From Psococerastis gibbosa (Eukaryota > Arthropoda > Insecta > Psocodea > Psocidae), in assembly GCA_963971405.1 (NCBI GenBank), contig OZ020488.1, forward strand, positions 2,170,001 through 2,234,000: DNA of 64,000 nt, in the 5' to 3' direction. Positions within the stretch are counted from its first letter, which is position 1, and each line of letters opens with the position of its first letter. Below, piece after piece: positions 44,642-55,315 of this stretch. A program made the translations under genes and the position numbers. Below the pieces are notes generated by a model that ran no database searches, was not told the DNA's origin, and saw nothing but the letters and a program-made list of their open reading frames with translations.

Positions 44642-45938
44642 CAGCAAATTACTATCGAAATTAAGAAGGATGTTAAGTTAGCTAAAACTCAATATTATAC
44701 AGAAAAATATAACCAGGCCAAAACAAGTAGAGAATTTTGGAAAATAACGAATCGCATACTTAAACCTTCCGCTTAAATAAACTCGGGACCTGATAGTATA
44801 ACGGTCAATTGTGAAAAAATTACCTTAGATGGAAATGAGATAAAAATTGCAAATATTTTTAATAACTACTTCTCTAGTATTGCTAATAAATTGATTAATG
44901 ATTATAACATAGACAAACAGAGTATGCCGAATTGTAATGAGGAACCTGCTACTACAAGTAGTATGTATTTCCCCCCCTTGAAAATTTTTGACGTTGAAAA
45001 AGCTGTTAAAAAATCAAAAGTAAAAAATCCAGCGGACTAGATGGTATCTCTTCTTATTTAGTTAAAGAATGTAAAGACGAACTACTCTCACCTTTATTTC
45101 ACTTATGCAATCTATCCTTTGAGCAGGGTATTTTCCCTGATGGTATGAAATTTCACTAACTACAGACCTCTGTACCTTACATCTGCTATCGGGAAAATTA
45201 TGGAAGTAACTGTCCAAGACCGAATTATTAAATATTTAACTGTCATAAAATACCTATCTAAAAATCAACATGGGTTTCGAAAAAATCTCAGTACACAAAC
45301 CGCCCTAGCTGCATACATGCAGACTATTAATGATCAACTTGAGAAGGGATGGAAAGTAGCAGCGTGCCATATTGATCTAAAAAAAAGTTTTGATGTAGTT
45401 GACCGGCAAATTTTAATAAAAAGAATGAGGTCAGCTGGTATTACAGGAAAGCCATTAATGTGGATAATGTCCTATCTCTCCAATAGAAGTCAAGTTACTA
45501 AAATAGGCCAAATGCATTTTAGCGATTGCAAGTCTTTGAACAATGGAATTTTGCAGGGTAGTGGCCTCGGACCCTTAAATTTCTTAATCTTCATAAATAA
45601 GCTGTTAGAATTAAACTTAAATGGAAAAATTATTGGTTTTGCAGATGACTGTGTTGTACTAGTGAGTGCACCTGATTTTGACACACTAAGGTCTAATCTT
45701 GTAAACGATATGCGTGAGGTTCTATCATGGTTAAAAACCAATCGACTAATAATAAATAAGGAAAAAACTGAAATAATTGAATACACATATAATCGAAATA
45801 GTTCTGAATCAATTTGCGGCGATAGTCTAAGAATAATAGAACCTCACTGGCTATCATGTAGCGATATTACTTACGATACTAATTGCAAAAATTGCATATG
45901 CATTCCTAAGGTGAACTGTGTAAAATACTTAGGATTGA
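44642..45938 (+). pseudogene. LINE reverse transcriptase (segment 2)
   Basis: The first part to about 45190 is broken (stop near 44775; frameshifts near 45035 and 45150) but shows IANIFNNYFSSIANKLI and LDGISSYLVKECKDELLSPL. From 45200 the RT is open: KNQHGFRKNLSTQTALAAYM, AACHIDLKKSFDVVDRQIL, NNGILQGSGLGPLNFLIFIN, GFADDCVVLVSA and VKYLGL. FADD is the catalytic box. The domain is cut at VKYLGL by the hAT insertion and resumes at 50446. Confidence 0.9.
45931..45938. repeat. 8-bp target duplication of the hAT, left copy
   Basis: AGGATTGA here is repeated exactly at 50442-50449, directly outside the hAT ends. Confidence 0.95.
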
Positions 45939-47005
45939 CATGCGCGCCGACTTCATATAGAATGGTAAGGCACGTGCCTTACCACTTTGGAAAGTGGTAA
46001 GGCAGTGCCTTACCACTTTTCAAAGTAATATTAGGAATTTTTGTTGCAATTTTTTCTTATTTTTTAAAGTAGCATTAAGTTCAGATAAAAATAAAATTTA
46101 ATATTAAAACAAGAAATAGAATAAAGTTAATGAAAATTCAAAATTGGCGCAAATTTGCGGCCCCGACGAGAGAGTGGCTGTAACAACCAATCAGGGCACG
46201 AAATTTTAAATTGGCGGTCGCGGCCATGTTTGTAAATTTGTAAATTGTAATGTGTTTACGCTTATACATACAGTAAGTGTAGCTTATGATTGTTAAGTTC
46301 AATATTTTATTTTATTTTCCTCTCCAAACTGAATCTTTTGGTTTAATTGATATTAAGACTTCTCTTCCCTATGTTCTTCCATTGTTGTGTTCACTTTTCA
46401 ACGTTCACAAACTGATAGAAAGTTCTCAAATCTAGTTCACACAAGAACAGGTAAGCACCAATTTACATTAACTTCTTGTTTTAATTTTATTACTCATACA
46501 TTAGCCTATTGTACTGTACCTACTAATGCCGTATGTTACTTAATCCCTAATAAACTACATTGACAAAGTGAATTTCGGAATTTAAGTTAGTAGTAAGTAG
46601 CTGAATTTTCTTTGGTTGGCCTAGAACTAAACAGGTTCCGACTTATGTATAGATTTTAGACGTGTAGGCCTACTTACCTACCTTGCAGTTACGGTCGGTC
46701 ACGGCAAAAAAATATATATAGAGAATTATCATGATTAGAAAATATTGTAGAACTGCAATAAATGTACTTCGTGATATTTTTACATGACTGTCACGTACAT
46801 GGTACTTTCGAATTTATGTAGTAAGGCCGACACGTGATCGTAAAAGTAGGTTTAAAAATTAATGAAATTAAAATTTGGAAGTGAAAACTGGGCAAAATGC
46901 CAAAATAATATACCTATATGGTTAATATATTTTATTTTTCCCCTTTTAAACTTACATTTTAAATTCACAAGTTTGCTTGTTTTTTGTTCTAGTGGGTCTG
47001 TAAGC

Positions 47006-49684
47006 ATGGATATCAGAAAATTTTTCAAAGAAAAGTCTACACCCATGGTGACGGAACCTTCTACATCAGCAGCAACTACAATTCTCGGAAGGGCGGAATC
47101 TGCGGGGTCAGGTAGGTAATCAATTAATGGAAATGTGTCAACATTTATTGACTGTTAAAAAAAGGGGAAATTACTACATATATGAACTATTTTTTAACGT
47201 CCAGTTTAAGGTATACATGGAAATAATATGCTTGCCATTAATTAAATGGGAGATTTATAGGGAAGAATCAATAGTGTAGTCTAAAAAGCTGGTCGTGATA
47301 TAGCAGGATAGCAGATAGCTTTAGCCAGGACCTCGTAATGACACGTTACATACAGTTTAAAATTGTTTGGGGCTGGGTGGACCCATACCTCTGAAATCTG
47401 AACCTCCTCCGAAATATAGTCATGACTACGGCCAATCGTAGCAGTTAACCCTATTGCACAGTTATTTCTCCAGTTACAATTTTAAGCACTTTTTGGTCAA
47501 GAAGCCTCGATGAGATATGTGTTAAAAGAACATAATATATCTGCAATATATATTTTTTTTTATTCAACAGGCCCAGGAACTGCCTTAACGCAAGCTACGA
47601 TTCCAAATTCTTCTTCGGGAAATAAGAATGCTGTTAAGCGAAGGGGATTCAATAAATCATGGCTTCAAACGTACCCTTGGATGGAGTATTCCCGAGGACT
47701 AGTGTTTTGCAAAATATGTAAGGAAGCTGAAAGTAATGGGCTGTTAATTTTATGTAAACTGAAGGAGGAGACTTTCACAAAAAAAGGATTCAGCTACTGG
47801 AAAAATGCTACAGCAACTTTTCGAAAGCACGAAAATAGTGGTTCGCATAGAGAAAGCGTTCTTAAAACGGGGAAAAACGTAAATGTATCCACACTTCTAA
47901 ATGAGAATTTGAACAACGAGATGAGGAGTGCCCGTTCAGCGTTATTATGCCTCTTCTCTTCTTTGAGATTTCTTTGTCGGCAAGGGTTGGCCATCCGCGG
48001 CCATGAAGACGTTTCTTCAAATTTCTGGCAACTGGTCAATTTGAGAAAAGATGATTGCCCGGAAATGCAAAAGTGGTTAGGCCATAAAGCTAAAAAATAC
48101 ACCTGGATGTCTCACGATATTCAAAACGAGATAGTGGAAATGTTGAGCCGCTCTGTTTTGGAGAATGTTGTACAAGGGGCAATGAATAGAGGCTATTTTA
48201 GCATTATGGTGGACGAGACTACAGACATATCAGTTCATGAGCAAGTAACGTTTTGTTTGCGAACAGTGGATGACAATATGGATATTTTTGAGGACTTCGT
48301 AGGCTTGTATGCGGCTCCGAATACCACGGCACAAACTCTTTTTGAGATAGTCAAAGACATTTTTCTTCGATTAGGGTTGCCATTTTCCAAGCTTAGGGGT
48401 CAGTGCTATGATGGGGCTTCTCAAATGCGAGGGGAATTCAATGGATTGCAAAAACTTGTTGCTGATTTACAACCACAAGCGATGTATGTACATTGTGCCG
48501 CTCATAATCTTAATTTAGCTGTAGAAGATAGCTTAAAGCACCTCCCTTGTATGAGAGACATTATGAATTTAGCCAAAGACCTAATCAATACTATCAGAGA
48601 ATCACCAAAGCGTATGGAAATGTTTAAAAATATCCCAGATCCAGGTAATGCCAAACCTATCAAAACTCTACGTCCCCTATGTCCTACAAGATGGACGATG
48701 AGAGCTTCAAGTATCAACAAAATTTTAAAGCATTATGAAAAAATCGCAATTTTTTTCGAAGAGTTTTCCGAAAATGATACGTCAGACGCAGCTGCGAAGT
48801 GCTCGGGATATCTCCACCAAATGGAGTCATTTAAAACATTTTTTCATCTTTTGTTGTACAGCAAAATAATGACTCCACTTGAAGAAGTTAACGCACAAAT
48901 ACAATCGCCCCATATCGGCGCGGCAGAAATTAAGGCGAAGATTGATTTTCTCATAGCCATTATGACGGCAAGGCGTGAGGAGTATAAGAAATTCTGGGAT
49001 CAGTGCCTGGAGGAGACAGAAAGGATGAAGTTCGTCGGCAATCCCGAACTCCCTAGGCAACGGCGTATTCCAAAAAAATTGGAAAGTTGTGGTGGTGCAG
49101 GACAAGGACACGAATTTACAGGAGCAGAGAATTACTTCAAGCAGATGTACATAGAGGTATGCGACACAGTTTTGATGTGCTTAAGGAGGCGCTTTGAGAC
49201 ATCCTCCCTTAATACTGTTGTTGCTGTGGAAGAAGAGCTTGCATCTTTTGTGGCCCAAGGCATTTCCTCGTTGGAAAATGCACAAAAGTTTTTTTGTAAT
49301 GACATAGACATTGGAAGACTCTCCCTACATCTGTCAATGCTACATGATATTTCTAAGCAACGGAAGATCTCACTCACCACGATGCGTGACGTAAGAAAAT
49401 TTCTCGTAGAAGAAGGAAGTATAAAAGATCTAGTTGAGGAAGTGACAAAGAGCATTAAAATCCTCCGGACCATTCCAGTGACGACAGCAACCGCTGAACG
49501 GTCGTTCAGCTCACTTCGACGTCTGAAAACGTATCTTCGGTCCACTATGGGGCAGGCTAGGCTGAATCATCTAGCTGTCTTAAATGCGCACCAATTGGAA
49601 CTAGATGCATTAGACTTAAGACCCATTGTAAATGACTTTATAAAAAAAAATCAAGTGAGGAAAGCAACGTTCGCTTTATTTTAA
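47006..49684 (+). CDS. hAT transposase, two exons, apparently intact
   Basis: Exon 1 is 47006-47111 (MDIRKFFKEKSTP). The intron has GTAGGT at 47112 and TATTCAACAG ending at 47570. Exon 2 is 47571-49684. The spliced length is 2220 nt, 739 residues plus stop, with no break. The N-terminal zinc finger (TTF/BED-like) has FCKICKEAESN and FRKHENSGSHRES. The RNase H-like core has FSIMVDETTDISVHEQ (first Asp), GQCYDGASQMRG and YVHCAAHNLNLAVED. The hATC end has TTATAERSFSSLRRLKTYLR. The protein cuts and pastes the element by binding its ends in the nucleus (family knowledge). Closest in style to ZMYM/ZNF862-like hAT transposases. The first exon start is chosen for the ATG that keeps phase across the intron. 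Confidence 0.92.
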
Positions 49685-49753
49685 ATTCGTTTATAGTCTA
49701 TTTACATATAGGCCTACTGTATTTGCAATGCAGCACAATTTGCAAATAATGTG

Positions 49754-50151
49754 TTAAGAGGATATAGCACGTAGACACGTCGTCACCACAAATTCCAACA
49801 CATTTTACTTTTTGATTCCTTTTATATGAAAGATATCAAAACCCTGTTGCTACCGTGTATGTATTATTGCTCAAGGCATAGTAGTGTAATGAAATTTTTA
49901 ATTTTCGATCAATACAATAGTTTTTTATATAAAGAGAGACTCGTCAGAACTTCAGCGAATTTCTGACGAGTCTCACTTTATATAAAAAACTATAGATCTA
50001 AAATTAAAAATTTCATAACACTACGATGCCTTGAGGAATAATACATACACGGTAGCAACAGGGTTTTGATATCTTTCATATAAAAGGAATAAAAAAATAA
50101 AATGTGTTGGAATTTGTGGTGACCACGTGTCTACGTACTATATCCTCTTAA
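49754..50151. repeat. 398-bp near-perfect hairpin (fold-back element) bounded by TTAA
   Basis: Two arms of about 190 bp read as reverse complements: AGAGGATATAGCACGTAGAC on the left, GTCTACGTACTATATCCTCT on the right, and GACTCGTCAG against CTGACGAGTC at the centre. About 15 bp form the loop. Both ends are TTAA (49754-49757, 50148-50151), which is compatible with a TTAA target duplication. It has no ORF. It lies in the 3' region of the hAT and probably inserted there. Confidence 0.88.
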
Positions 50152-50441
50152 TGTATTTATGTATTCATTTAAAAAATGTAATCGCATTGCCTTTCAACTA
50201 CAGTTACAAAATGTTACCGTATTCATATTTCATAGTCATTAAAGAAATTGAAAAATGACATGTACTTAACTACTTATACTTTGGACAATATACAGTACTG
50301 TAATGCACAGTAATTAAGCCATTGTACGTTGACTGTGTTTTTCTTAATAATTCCCGGCTATATTTAAGTTATACTATATAATATAAAGGTTTTACCGTGC
50401 CACGGTGCCTTACCACTATTTTGCACAAGTCGGCGCGCATG

Positions 50442-50449
50442 AGGATTGA
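50442..50449. repeat. 8-bp target duplication of the hAT, right copy
   Basis: AGGATTGA, identical to the copy at 45931-45938. Confidence 0.95.
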
Positions 50450-50994
50450 TCATAGATAAACATATGTCATGGAGCCCATATATCACTAAATTACACAGCC
50501 AGTTACGATCAATAAACCTATTGCTTTTTAACATAACAAAATTCATGCCAAGTGCCGCCATGATTACTATTTACAATGCATTTTTTCTGTCTCGACTTGA
50601 ATATGGCCTATTATTTTATGGTGGTGCTGCACCCACTCATTTACAAAAACTTATTACATCACAAAAAATGGCCATTCGTTTGATATGTAAGAAGTCCAGA
50701 CTGACACATACCGCCCTTCTTTTTAAAGCAATGAAGTTATTGCCACTTCACTCTCTACATAAAAAAATATTTTTACTTTATGTCAAAAAATATTTAATAA
50801 TAAAAACCGCTACCCGTAATACTATAAATACTGCGCTCGGGCTTGTCAGTCTCCCCAGCTACATCAGAACTACGTCTAGACGGAGTTTTTGGTACCAAGC
50901 AAATGTCACATATAATGCTTTTCAAAAATCTACCGGGGGTGCCAGGACTTTAAATAGAAAACAAATTACTGACTACTGTGAGTCATTATTGTAG
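50446..50994 (+). pseudogene. LINE ORF2 C-terminus (segment 3)
   Basis: The frame continues the RT after the hAT: IIDKHMSWSPYITKLHSQLR, LSRLEYGLLFYGGA, MAIRLICKKSRLTH and a stop after CESLL. Conceptually joined to 45938, with one copy of the duplication removed, it reads KYLGLIIDKHMSW without a frame change. There is no RNase H, as in the CR1/Jockey groups. Confidence 0.9.
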
Positions 50995-51289
50995 TATATA
51001 AGGGCCGCATTGGAGTATACCAGAGGCACTGCTGCCAGTTAATGCTGCCTACTTGGCTGATTATATATAATAACTATAGGGTATAAATATGTATTGTTGT
51101 ATTATTGTATCTATATTACTATTTTTATTTGTTAATTACTTCATTATTATAATTAATTTTGTCAACTTGAGTTGGTAGGTACCCCGCACACCTTCAGCTT
51201 AAGGGGGCCTACAAAATAATTTGTTACGCCAATCATTTTAGAAAAATATACGAATTGTTATTATTATATATATGAAGATTTATTCTATT

Positions 51290-52100
51290 CGGACTAAGGC
51301 TCTGATGAGCGACCAACCTCTTTCCAGTCATTACATTATGTCTACTCCATCCACTCCAGCTTCACAGGAAGCTAAGAAACCAAGGCTCCGCCCCAGGCGT
51401 GGGGCCATCGTTGCGGACGCGCCAAGCCGCCAAAAAGATCCAGTCCCCCAACATGTCTTTTGTTATGATTGTAGCCAATTGCGCTCCGTCGAATCCCAAA
51501 AAATTGTGGGACGCATTCAAAGAGCCCATGAGTGACGATATTTTGTTACAAGCCCGGAGGCGTTTATCAGATGCCTCATTGAGTTATCCACCAGTCACCA
51601 CTCATATTTTTAACAAAACTCTCATGATTTTAAAATACTTACAGGTAGTAAAGGTAATGGAAAAAAGGGGGACATGCTAAATGCAAGACCTTTTTGATTA
51701 ACTTAATACTGGCAAAAGTACGAAAAAAAGGTAGCGTAGCCATTGCCGTCACTTCATCGGGCATAGCAACCAGGCTGCTACATGCGCATAGTGCATTTAA
51801 GCTACCTTTAAACTTGCATTCTATTGAAATTCCAGTGTGCGATATTTGCAAAAATACTGGCGCCGCAAGAATAATCCGAGAGTGCCAAATTATTATTTGG
51901 GATAAGATTATCATGACTCATAAAAAAGCTTTGGACGCGCTCTACCGAACTTTGCGTGATTTAAAAAACAATAACTTAGTATTAGTAGGAACCGTGGTCG
52001 TATTGGCTGGTGACTTTCGTCAATCTTTGTCCGTTATTCGATGGGGTGACGGCTGATGAGCTTAATGCCTGCGTAAAAAAATCTCGGGTGAAGGAATTAA
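51290..52100 (+). pseudogene. Helitron Pif1-type helicase fragment
   Basis: The first frames (51272-51680) carry PSNPKKLWDAFKEPMSDDIL. From about 51690 the helicase reads (after a frame change) TFLINLILAKVRKKGSVAIA, VTSSGIATRLLHAHSAFKLP, CQIIIWDKIIMTHKKALDAL and VVLAGDFRQSL, then after a shift ADELNACVKKS. These are the Walker A-adjacent, Walker B-like (IIWDK for IIWDE) and GDFRQ motifs of the Helitron helicase. The Walker A glycines and the catalytic Glu are changed. It is non-functional. Confidence 0.8.
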
Positions 52101-52129
52101 TAAACCGGGGGTCAAGAAAATAGATTAAC

Positions 52130-52840
52130 CTTAAAAGTAGGAAAAATGGAATACATGATCTTCAGTCACACAGCTGCTGGACAACCTACAGGACAAAACA
52201 ATCGAACTCCATGGAAACGACTGCACACATGACTGCGACTGCTTCAATATTAAAACAACTGCAACACACAAACATTTGGGAGTTATGAACGACCAATATT
52301 TGCGTTGAGACTCCCACCTTATACGAAAAACCATACACAAATTTAAACGACGTCACCATGTACTGGATTGCGACAAGTCTAATAAATTCAGTTGCTCAGT
52401 ACTGTATCTTTTCCTGGGGCGGGGCTTGCGTCACGCACTTTCAGTCCCTCGAGATTGCGCTGATACACTAATAAACATCAGACATCAGCAATGCACCTGT
52501 AAAAACAATACAGGCGTATAAACGCAAAATTGTACTCTGGCTGGAGGGTGAATTATGTAATTTAAACTAACTGCACTGCTTACGTATTGTATTTTTTTTT
52601 TTTTTAATTATTTATGAATGTATTGCATTAGCATTAACAAGGACCATAGTCTGCGTTGTATGTGTAAATTTTAAAAAAATTAATAGAAACTTGTAAGCGT
52701 ATTTTATACTTTGCCAGTGTATTTCTTAACAAGGACAATAGCCCGCTTTTTCTTGTTCCATAGAATTTGTTAATATTTACTTACATTAGGTTTGATGTGC
52801 CACCCTCCCACGCTTCGGCTTGAGGGGGCACAGCCTGTAA
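52130..52840 (+). pseudogene. LINE C-terminal remnant with 3' end
   Basis: Broken frames give TATHKHLGVMNDQYLR and SVLYLFLGRGLRH, the LINE post-RT region. The 3' portion ends at CTTCGGCTTGAGGGGGCACA near 52815, the same style of tail as the LINE ending at 51.2 kb, followed by a (TATC)n tail near 52880. Confidence 0.5.
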
Positions 52841-52899
52841 TTTTATGTCCACATATTTTTGTCGAGAAATACACGGTTTTTCTATCTATCTATTAGTTA

Positions 52900-53720
52900 T
52901 CCGTCTTACAATGTATAACCCAATCCTTTACCCTCCAGCATTGCTGTTTCCTGAGTTTGATGGAGTGCCAACTTTAAAACCGGCATATGGACGTCAGTTG
53001 CTTTATTTTATTTTATTTTCAAAACGTATAATAACAAACCTAGAGCACCATAGCAGAGGAACAAGATTGGAAGAGGGCCGCAATCTCATCATTCCACGTC
53101 CTGTCCGTTCGCTAGATAAGAAAGCAATTAAAAGAAAGAAAGGGGGTTGTATCAATCGCAAGTAAAAGATGGTGGGATGGATTATGGTTACCCAATGTAT
53201 AAAGACAACTGGGCAGTAATTATTGCTTCAAACTGCAACGCAATACTTCCCAAAATCCAAAATGATACTCAACGAAGGACAAGAAAAAAAATCTCAGTTC
53301 CCTTTCCCAATGTTGTCAGCACCTATAATTGAGGAATGGGAGGAGTAGACCGAACGGACGAAAACATTTCACTTTATCACATCGACACACCCGGCAAGAA
53401 ATGGTGGTTTCCCATTTTCACATGGCTGCTGGATGCGGCCACACAATATGCTTGGAATCTCAAAAGGAAGACGTCGCAGAAGCTGACACATCTCGACTTT
53501 CACCGACAAATGGCTCTCACATATTTAGAGCGATTTCAGTCAACACCTAGGGCCGGACGGGATAAGCAGTCCCGGCAATGATGGAAGGGCACCAAACTCT
53601 ATTAGGTTCAATAGATTGAACCATTACATTGGACCCACGACACGGAGGCCATGTGTTGGCAGAGAGTGCAAAAGTGCATTTGTTGCATCAAAAGTTGTCA
53701 TAAAGCAGATAAATAAAAGG
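52900..53720 (+). pseudogene. piggyBac-type transposase C-terminal remnant
   Basis: Recognisable pieces: PRPVRSLDKKAIKRKKGG, DNWAVIIASNCN, VPFPNVVSTYN (stop) GMGGVDRTDENISLYHI, GKKWWFPIFTWLLDAATQYA and THLDFHRQMALTYLE, then NHYIGPTTRRPCVGRECKSA, the start of the Cys-rich tail. This matches the last third of PGBD/piggyBac transposases. Frameshifts and a stop after STYN show it is dead. TTAA ends were not located. Confidence 0.8.
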
Positions 53721-53839
53721 CTCTTCAAACAGTATACATTAAAAGTTTTCTTACTACCGTATCTCCTGATTTCCGACTGCATTCATCCGCCCCATGATAC
53801 CATTTGAAGATCACGGACTAAAAATATAAGTGGCGCTTT

Positions 53840-54092
53840 TACAATTCTCGGTGATGAGTCTCTCGATATAAGTGGCACTGAACAATTGTCTTTGTGTGTT
53901 CGCTATCTGCACAATAATATGATAAGGGAGGACTTCCTAGGCTTTGTGAAATATTCGACAGGACTGCCAGCGGTATTTGCGACACAATATTAAAAACTTG
54001 TGATGAACTGGGTTTGAAGATGGAATATTTGGTGGGGCTAGGTTTTGATGGAGCAGCAAACATGGCTGAAAACCAGAATCAGGGGAAAATAC
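53840..54092 (+). pseudogene. hAT (ZMYM1-like) transposase remnant, left part
   Basis: Across frames: LDISGTEQLSLCVRYLHNNM, IREDFLGFV, then ICDTILKTCDELGLKMEYLV and GLGFDGAANMAENQ. This is the RNase H-like core region of the ZMYM1/DUF4371-type hAT group. It breaks off at about 54095, where a LINE tail begins, and continues at 54670. Confidence 0.65.
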
Positions 54093-54094
54093 CC

Positions 54095-54660
54095 GAAATA
54101 AGTAAATAGGGAAATAAAAAATCAAGCGTTGAGAAATTCAATTAGTGTCATTGAACAGTGAATAATATTGATGAACTGAATAGTATCAAGTGAACTCAGT
54201 TGATTTATTAGCACATAGTGCTACATAAATACAACAACAAGCTGCTCTTTTTCTAATGTTAGGCACCATCATGGCTCCAGATATTTAAGTAATGAACCAC
54301 TGAAGGTCCCACATCCAAATTCAAAACTATACAAGAGGTCAGCATTATACATTGGTATAAAACATTTCAATGCCCTACCTATGATATGCCGAAATTCTGC
54401 AAGTCTCTACATTATAAAAAAAGGAAATATGTAGGCCTAATTAGGTAAAAGAGCGTAGTGATGTTTTCGACTTTTAAAATCTGCTCATGTTAAGTTTTAC
54501 TTTTTCGCACATTTACTGTGTATTGTAATAAATCAACTTTACAATTGTAGCCCAGCTAGCTAACTTATACTTTTCATTGCTTAACTGATGTAGGTCAAAC
54601 TAGGGGCGTTTACCCACGGCGTGATCTTTATGTAATAGTTTTACAAAATTGTACAACATT
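54095..54660 (+). pseudogene. LINE 3' end inserted in a hAT remnant
   Basis: Frame pieces RYLSNEPLKVPHPNSKLYKR and SALYIGIKHFNALPMICRNS are the C-terminal tail of a CR1/R1-like LINE. The downstream 3' UTR (54480-54650) lacks coding capacity. hAT coding lies on both sides. Confidence 0.55.
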
Positions 54661-54955
54661 GTACTTCGCGTTTCTCAATATAATCATATTCATATACGTT
54701 CATTGCACAATGCACAGGCTAAACTTGGCTCTTTCCAGAGCTTTATCAGTTCCCGAAGTTCGCAATGCATTAAATGTGGTCAAAGAAGTATGCAACTTGT
54801 TCAGGAACAACGCCCTGGCTGGGAAGCATTTTAAAAAAGAAAATATTGCTTTACTTATTCCACAATGCATGAAAAAGAGACTAATTGGTATGTGTGAGAC
54901 CAGGTTTGTTGAATTGGAATTTTCATCGATCAGCAGCTCAATCTATCAATGATGT
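54660..54955 (+). pseudogene. hAT (ZMYM1-like) transposase remnant, right part
   Basis: The 97-codon frame carries IYVHCTMHRLNLALSRALSV, VRNALNVVKEVCNLFRNNAL and MKKRLIGMCETRFVE. These are the 'YTHCAAHCLNL' and 'TRWVE' motifs that follow the core in ZMYM1-like hAT transposases. It continues the fragment at 53840. Confidence 0.7.
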
Positions 54956-55170
54956 CTTTGGCAACGAAATTATTGCCTGCAAAGCTTTAGTTTTTAGCCA
55001 TTCTTTTCCTTTTCCTTCTTCTCTGTTTAATTTTAATTAAGTTATAATAGTTCACAATGTTTTTTTTTCTGGTTTTTAAGGTTAGCATGAAAACAAGACT
55101 TTATAGTCTTATTGTTCGCCTTTTGTTTTGTTTACAATAAAGTCGTATTTTCATTTCATTTCATTTCATT
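54956..55170. repeat. retroelement-type tail with (TTTCA)n
   Basis: Non-coding sequence ends in an AATAAAG signal and four TTTCA repeats (55148-55172), like the 3' end of a LINE. Confidence 0.45.
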
Positions 55171-55315
55171 TCATTCTTTGGTCAGAAGCTATAGGCTGTA
55201 CGCCACGTAGAATAAGTTTGAGGAATTTCCTTTCATGGCGGTATCTAGTGATTCACTTTTATTTGTTACAGTTGGCCCATTTCGTTCGAAAACCTACTAC
55301 TGAAAACCGTGAATA

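Larger units (their letters stand above)
45939..50441 (+). mobile_element. complete hAT transposon with 8-bp target duplication
   Basis: The element is 4503 bp. Its ends are CATGCGCGCCGACTT and its exact reverse complement. The left subterminal region contains the palindromes GTAAGGCACGTGCCTTAC and ACCACTTTGGAAAGTGGT, and CGGTGCCTTACCAC recurs at the right. Both sides carry the identical duplication AGGATTGA. One spliced transposase gene lies inside, plus a 398-bp hairpin insertion in its 3' flank. It interrupts the LINE RT. Confidence 0.95.
40986..51270 (+). mobile_element. Jockey/CR1-like LINE interrupted by two DNA transposons
   Basis: LINE sequence is present in three segments: 40986-41257, 44642-45938 and 50450-about 51270. 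The intervening pieces are a pogo-like element and a hAT. The LINE reads EWATPSLIEKSKCKSYLYKQ and ends the first segment at LIKHQL; the second segment opens with QQITIEIKKD. The RT spans 45.0-45.94 kb and its C-terminus follows the hAT. The 3' UTR ends near 51200-51265 with CAGCTTAAGGGGGCCTAC and an AT tail. It is 5'-truncated and inserted in a Helitron remnant. Confidence 0.85.
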
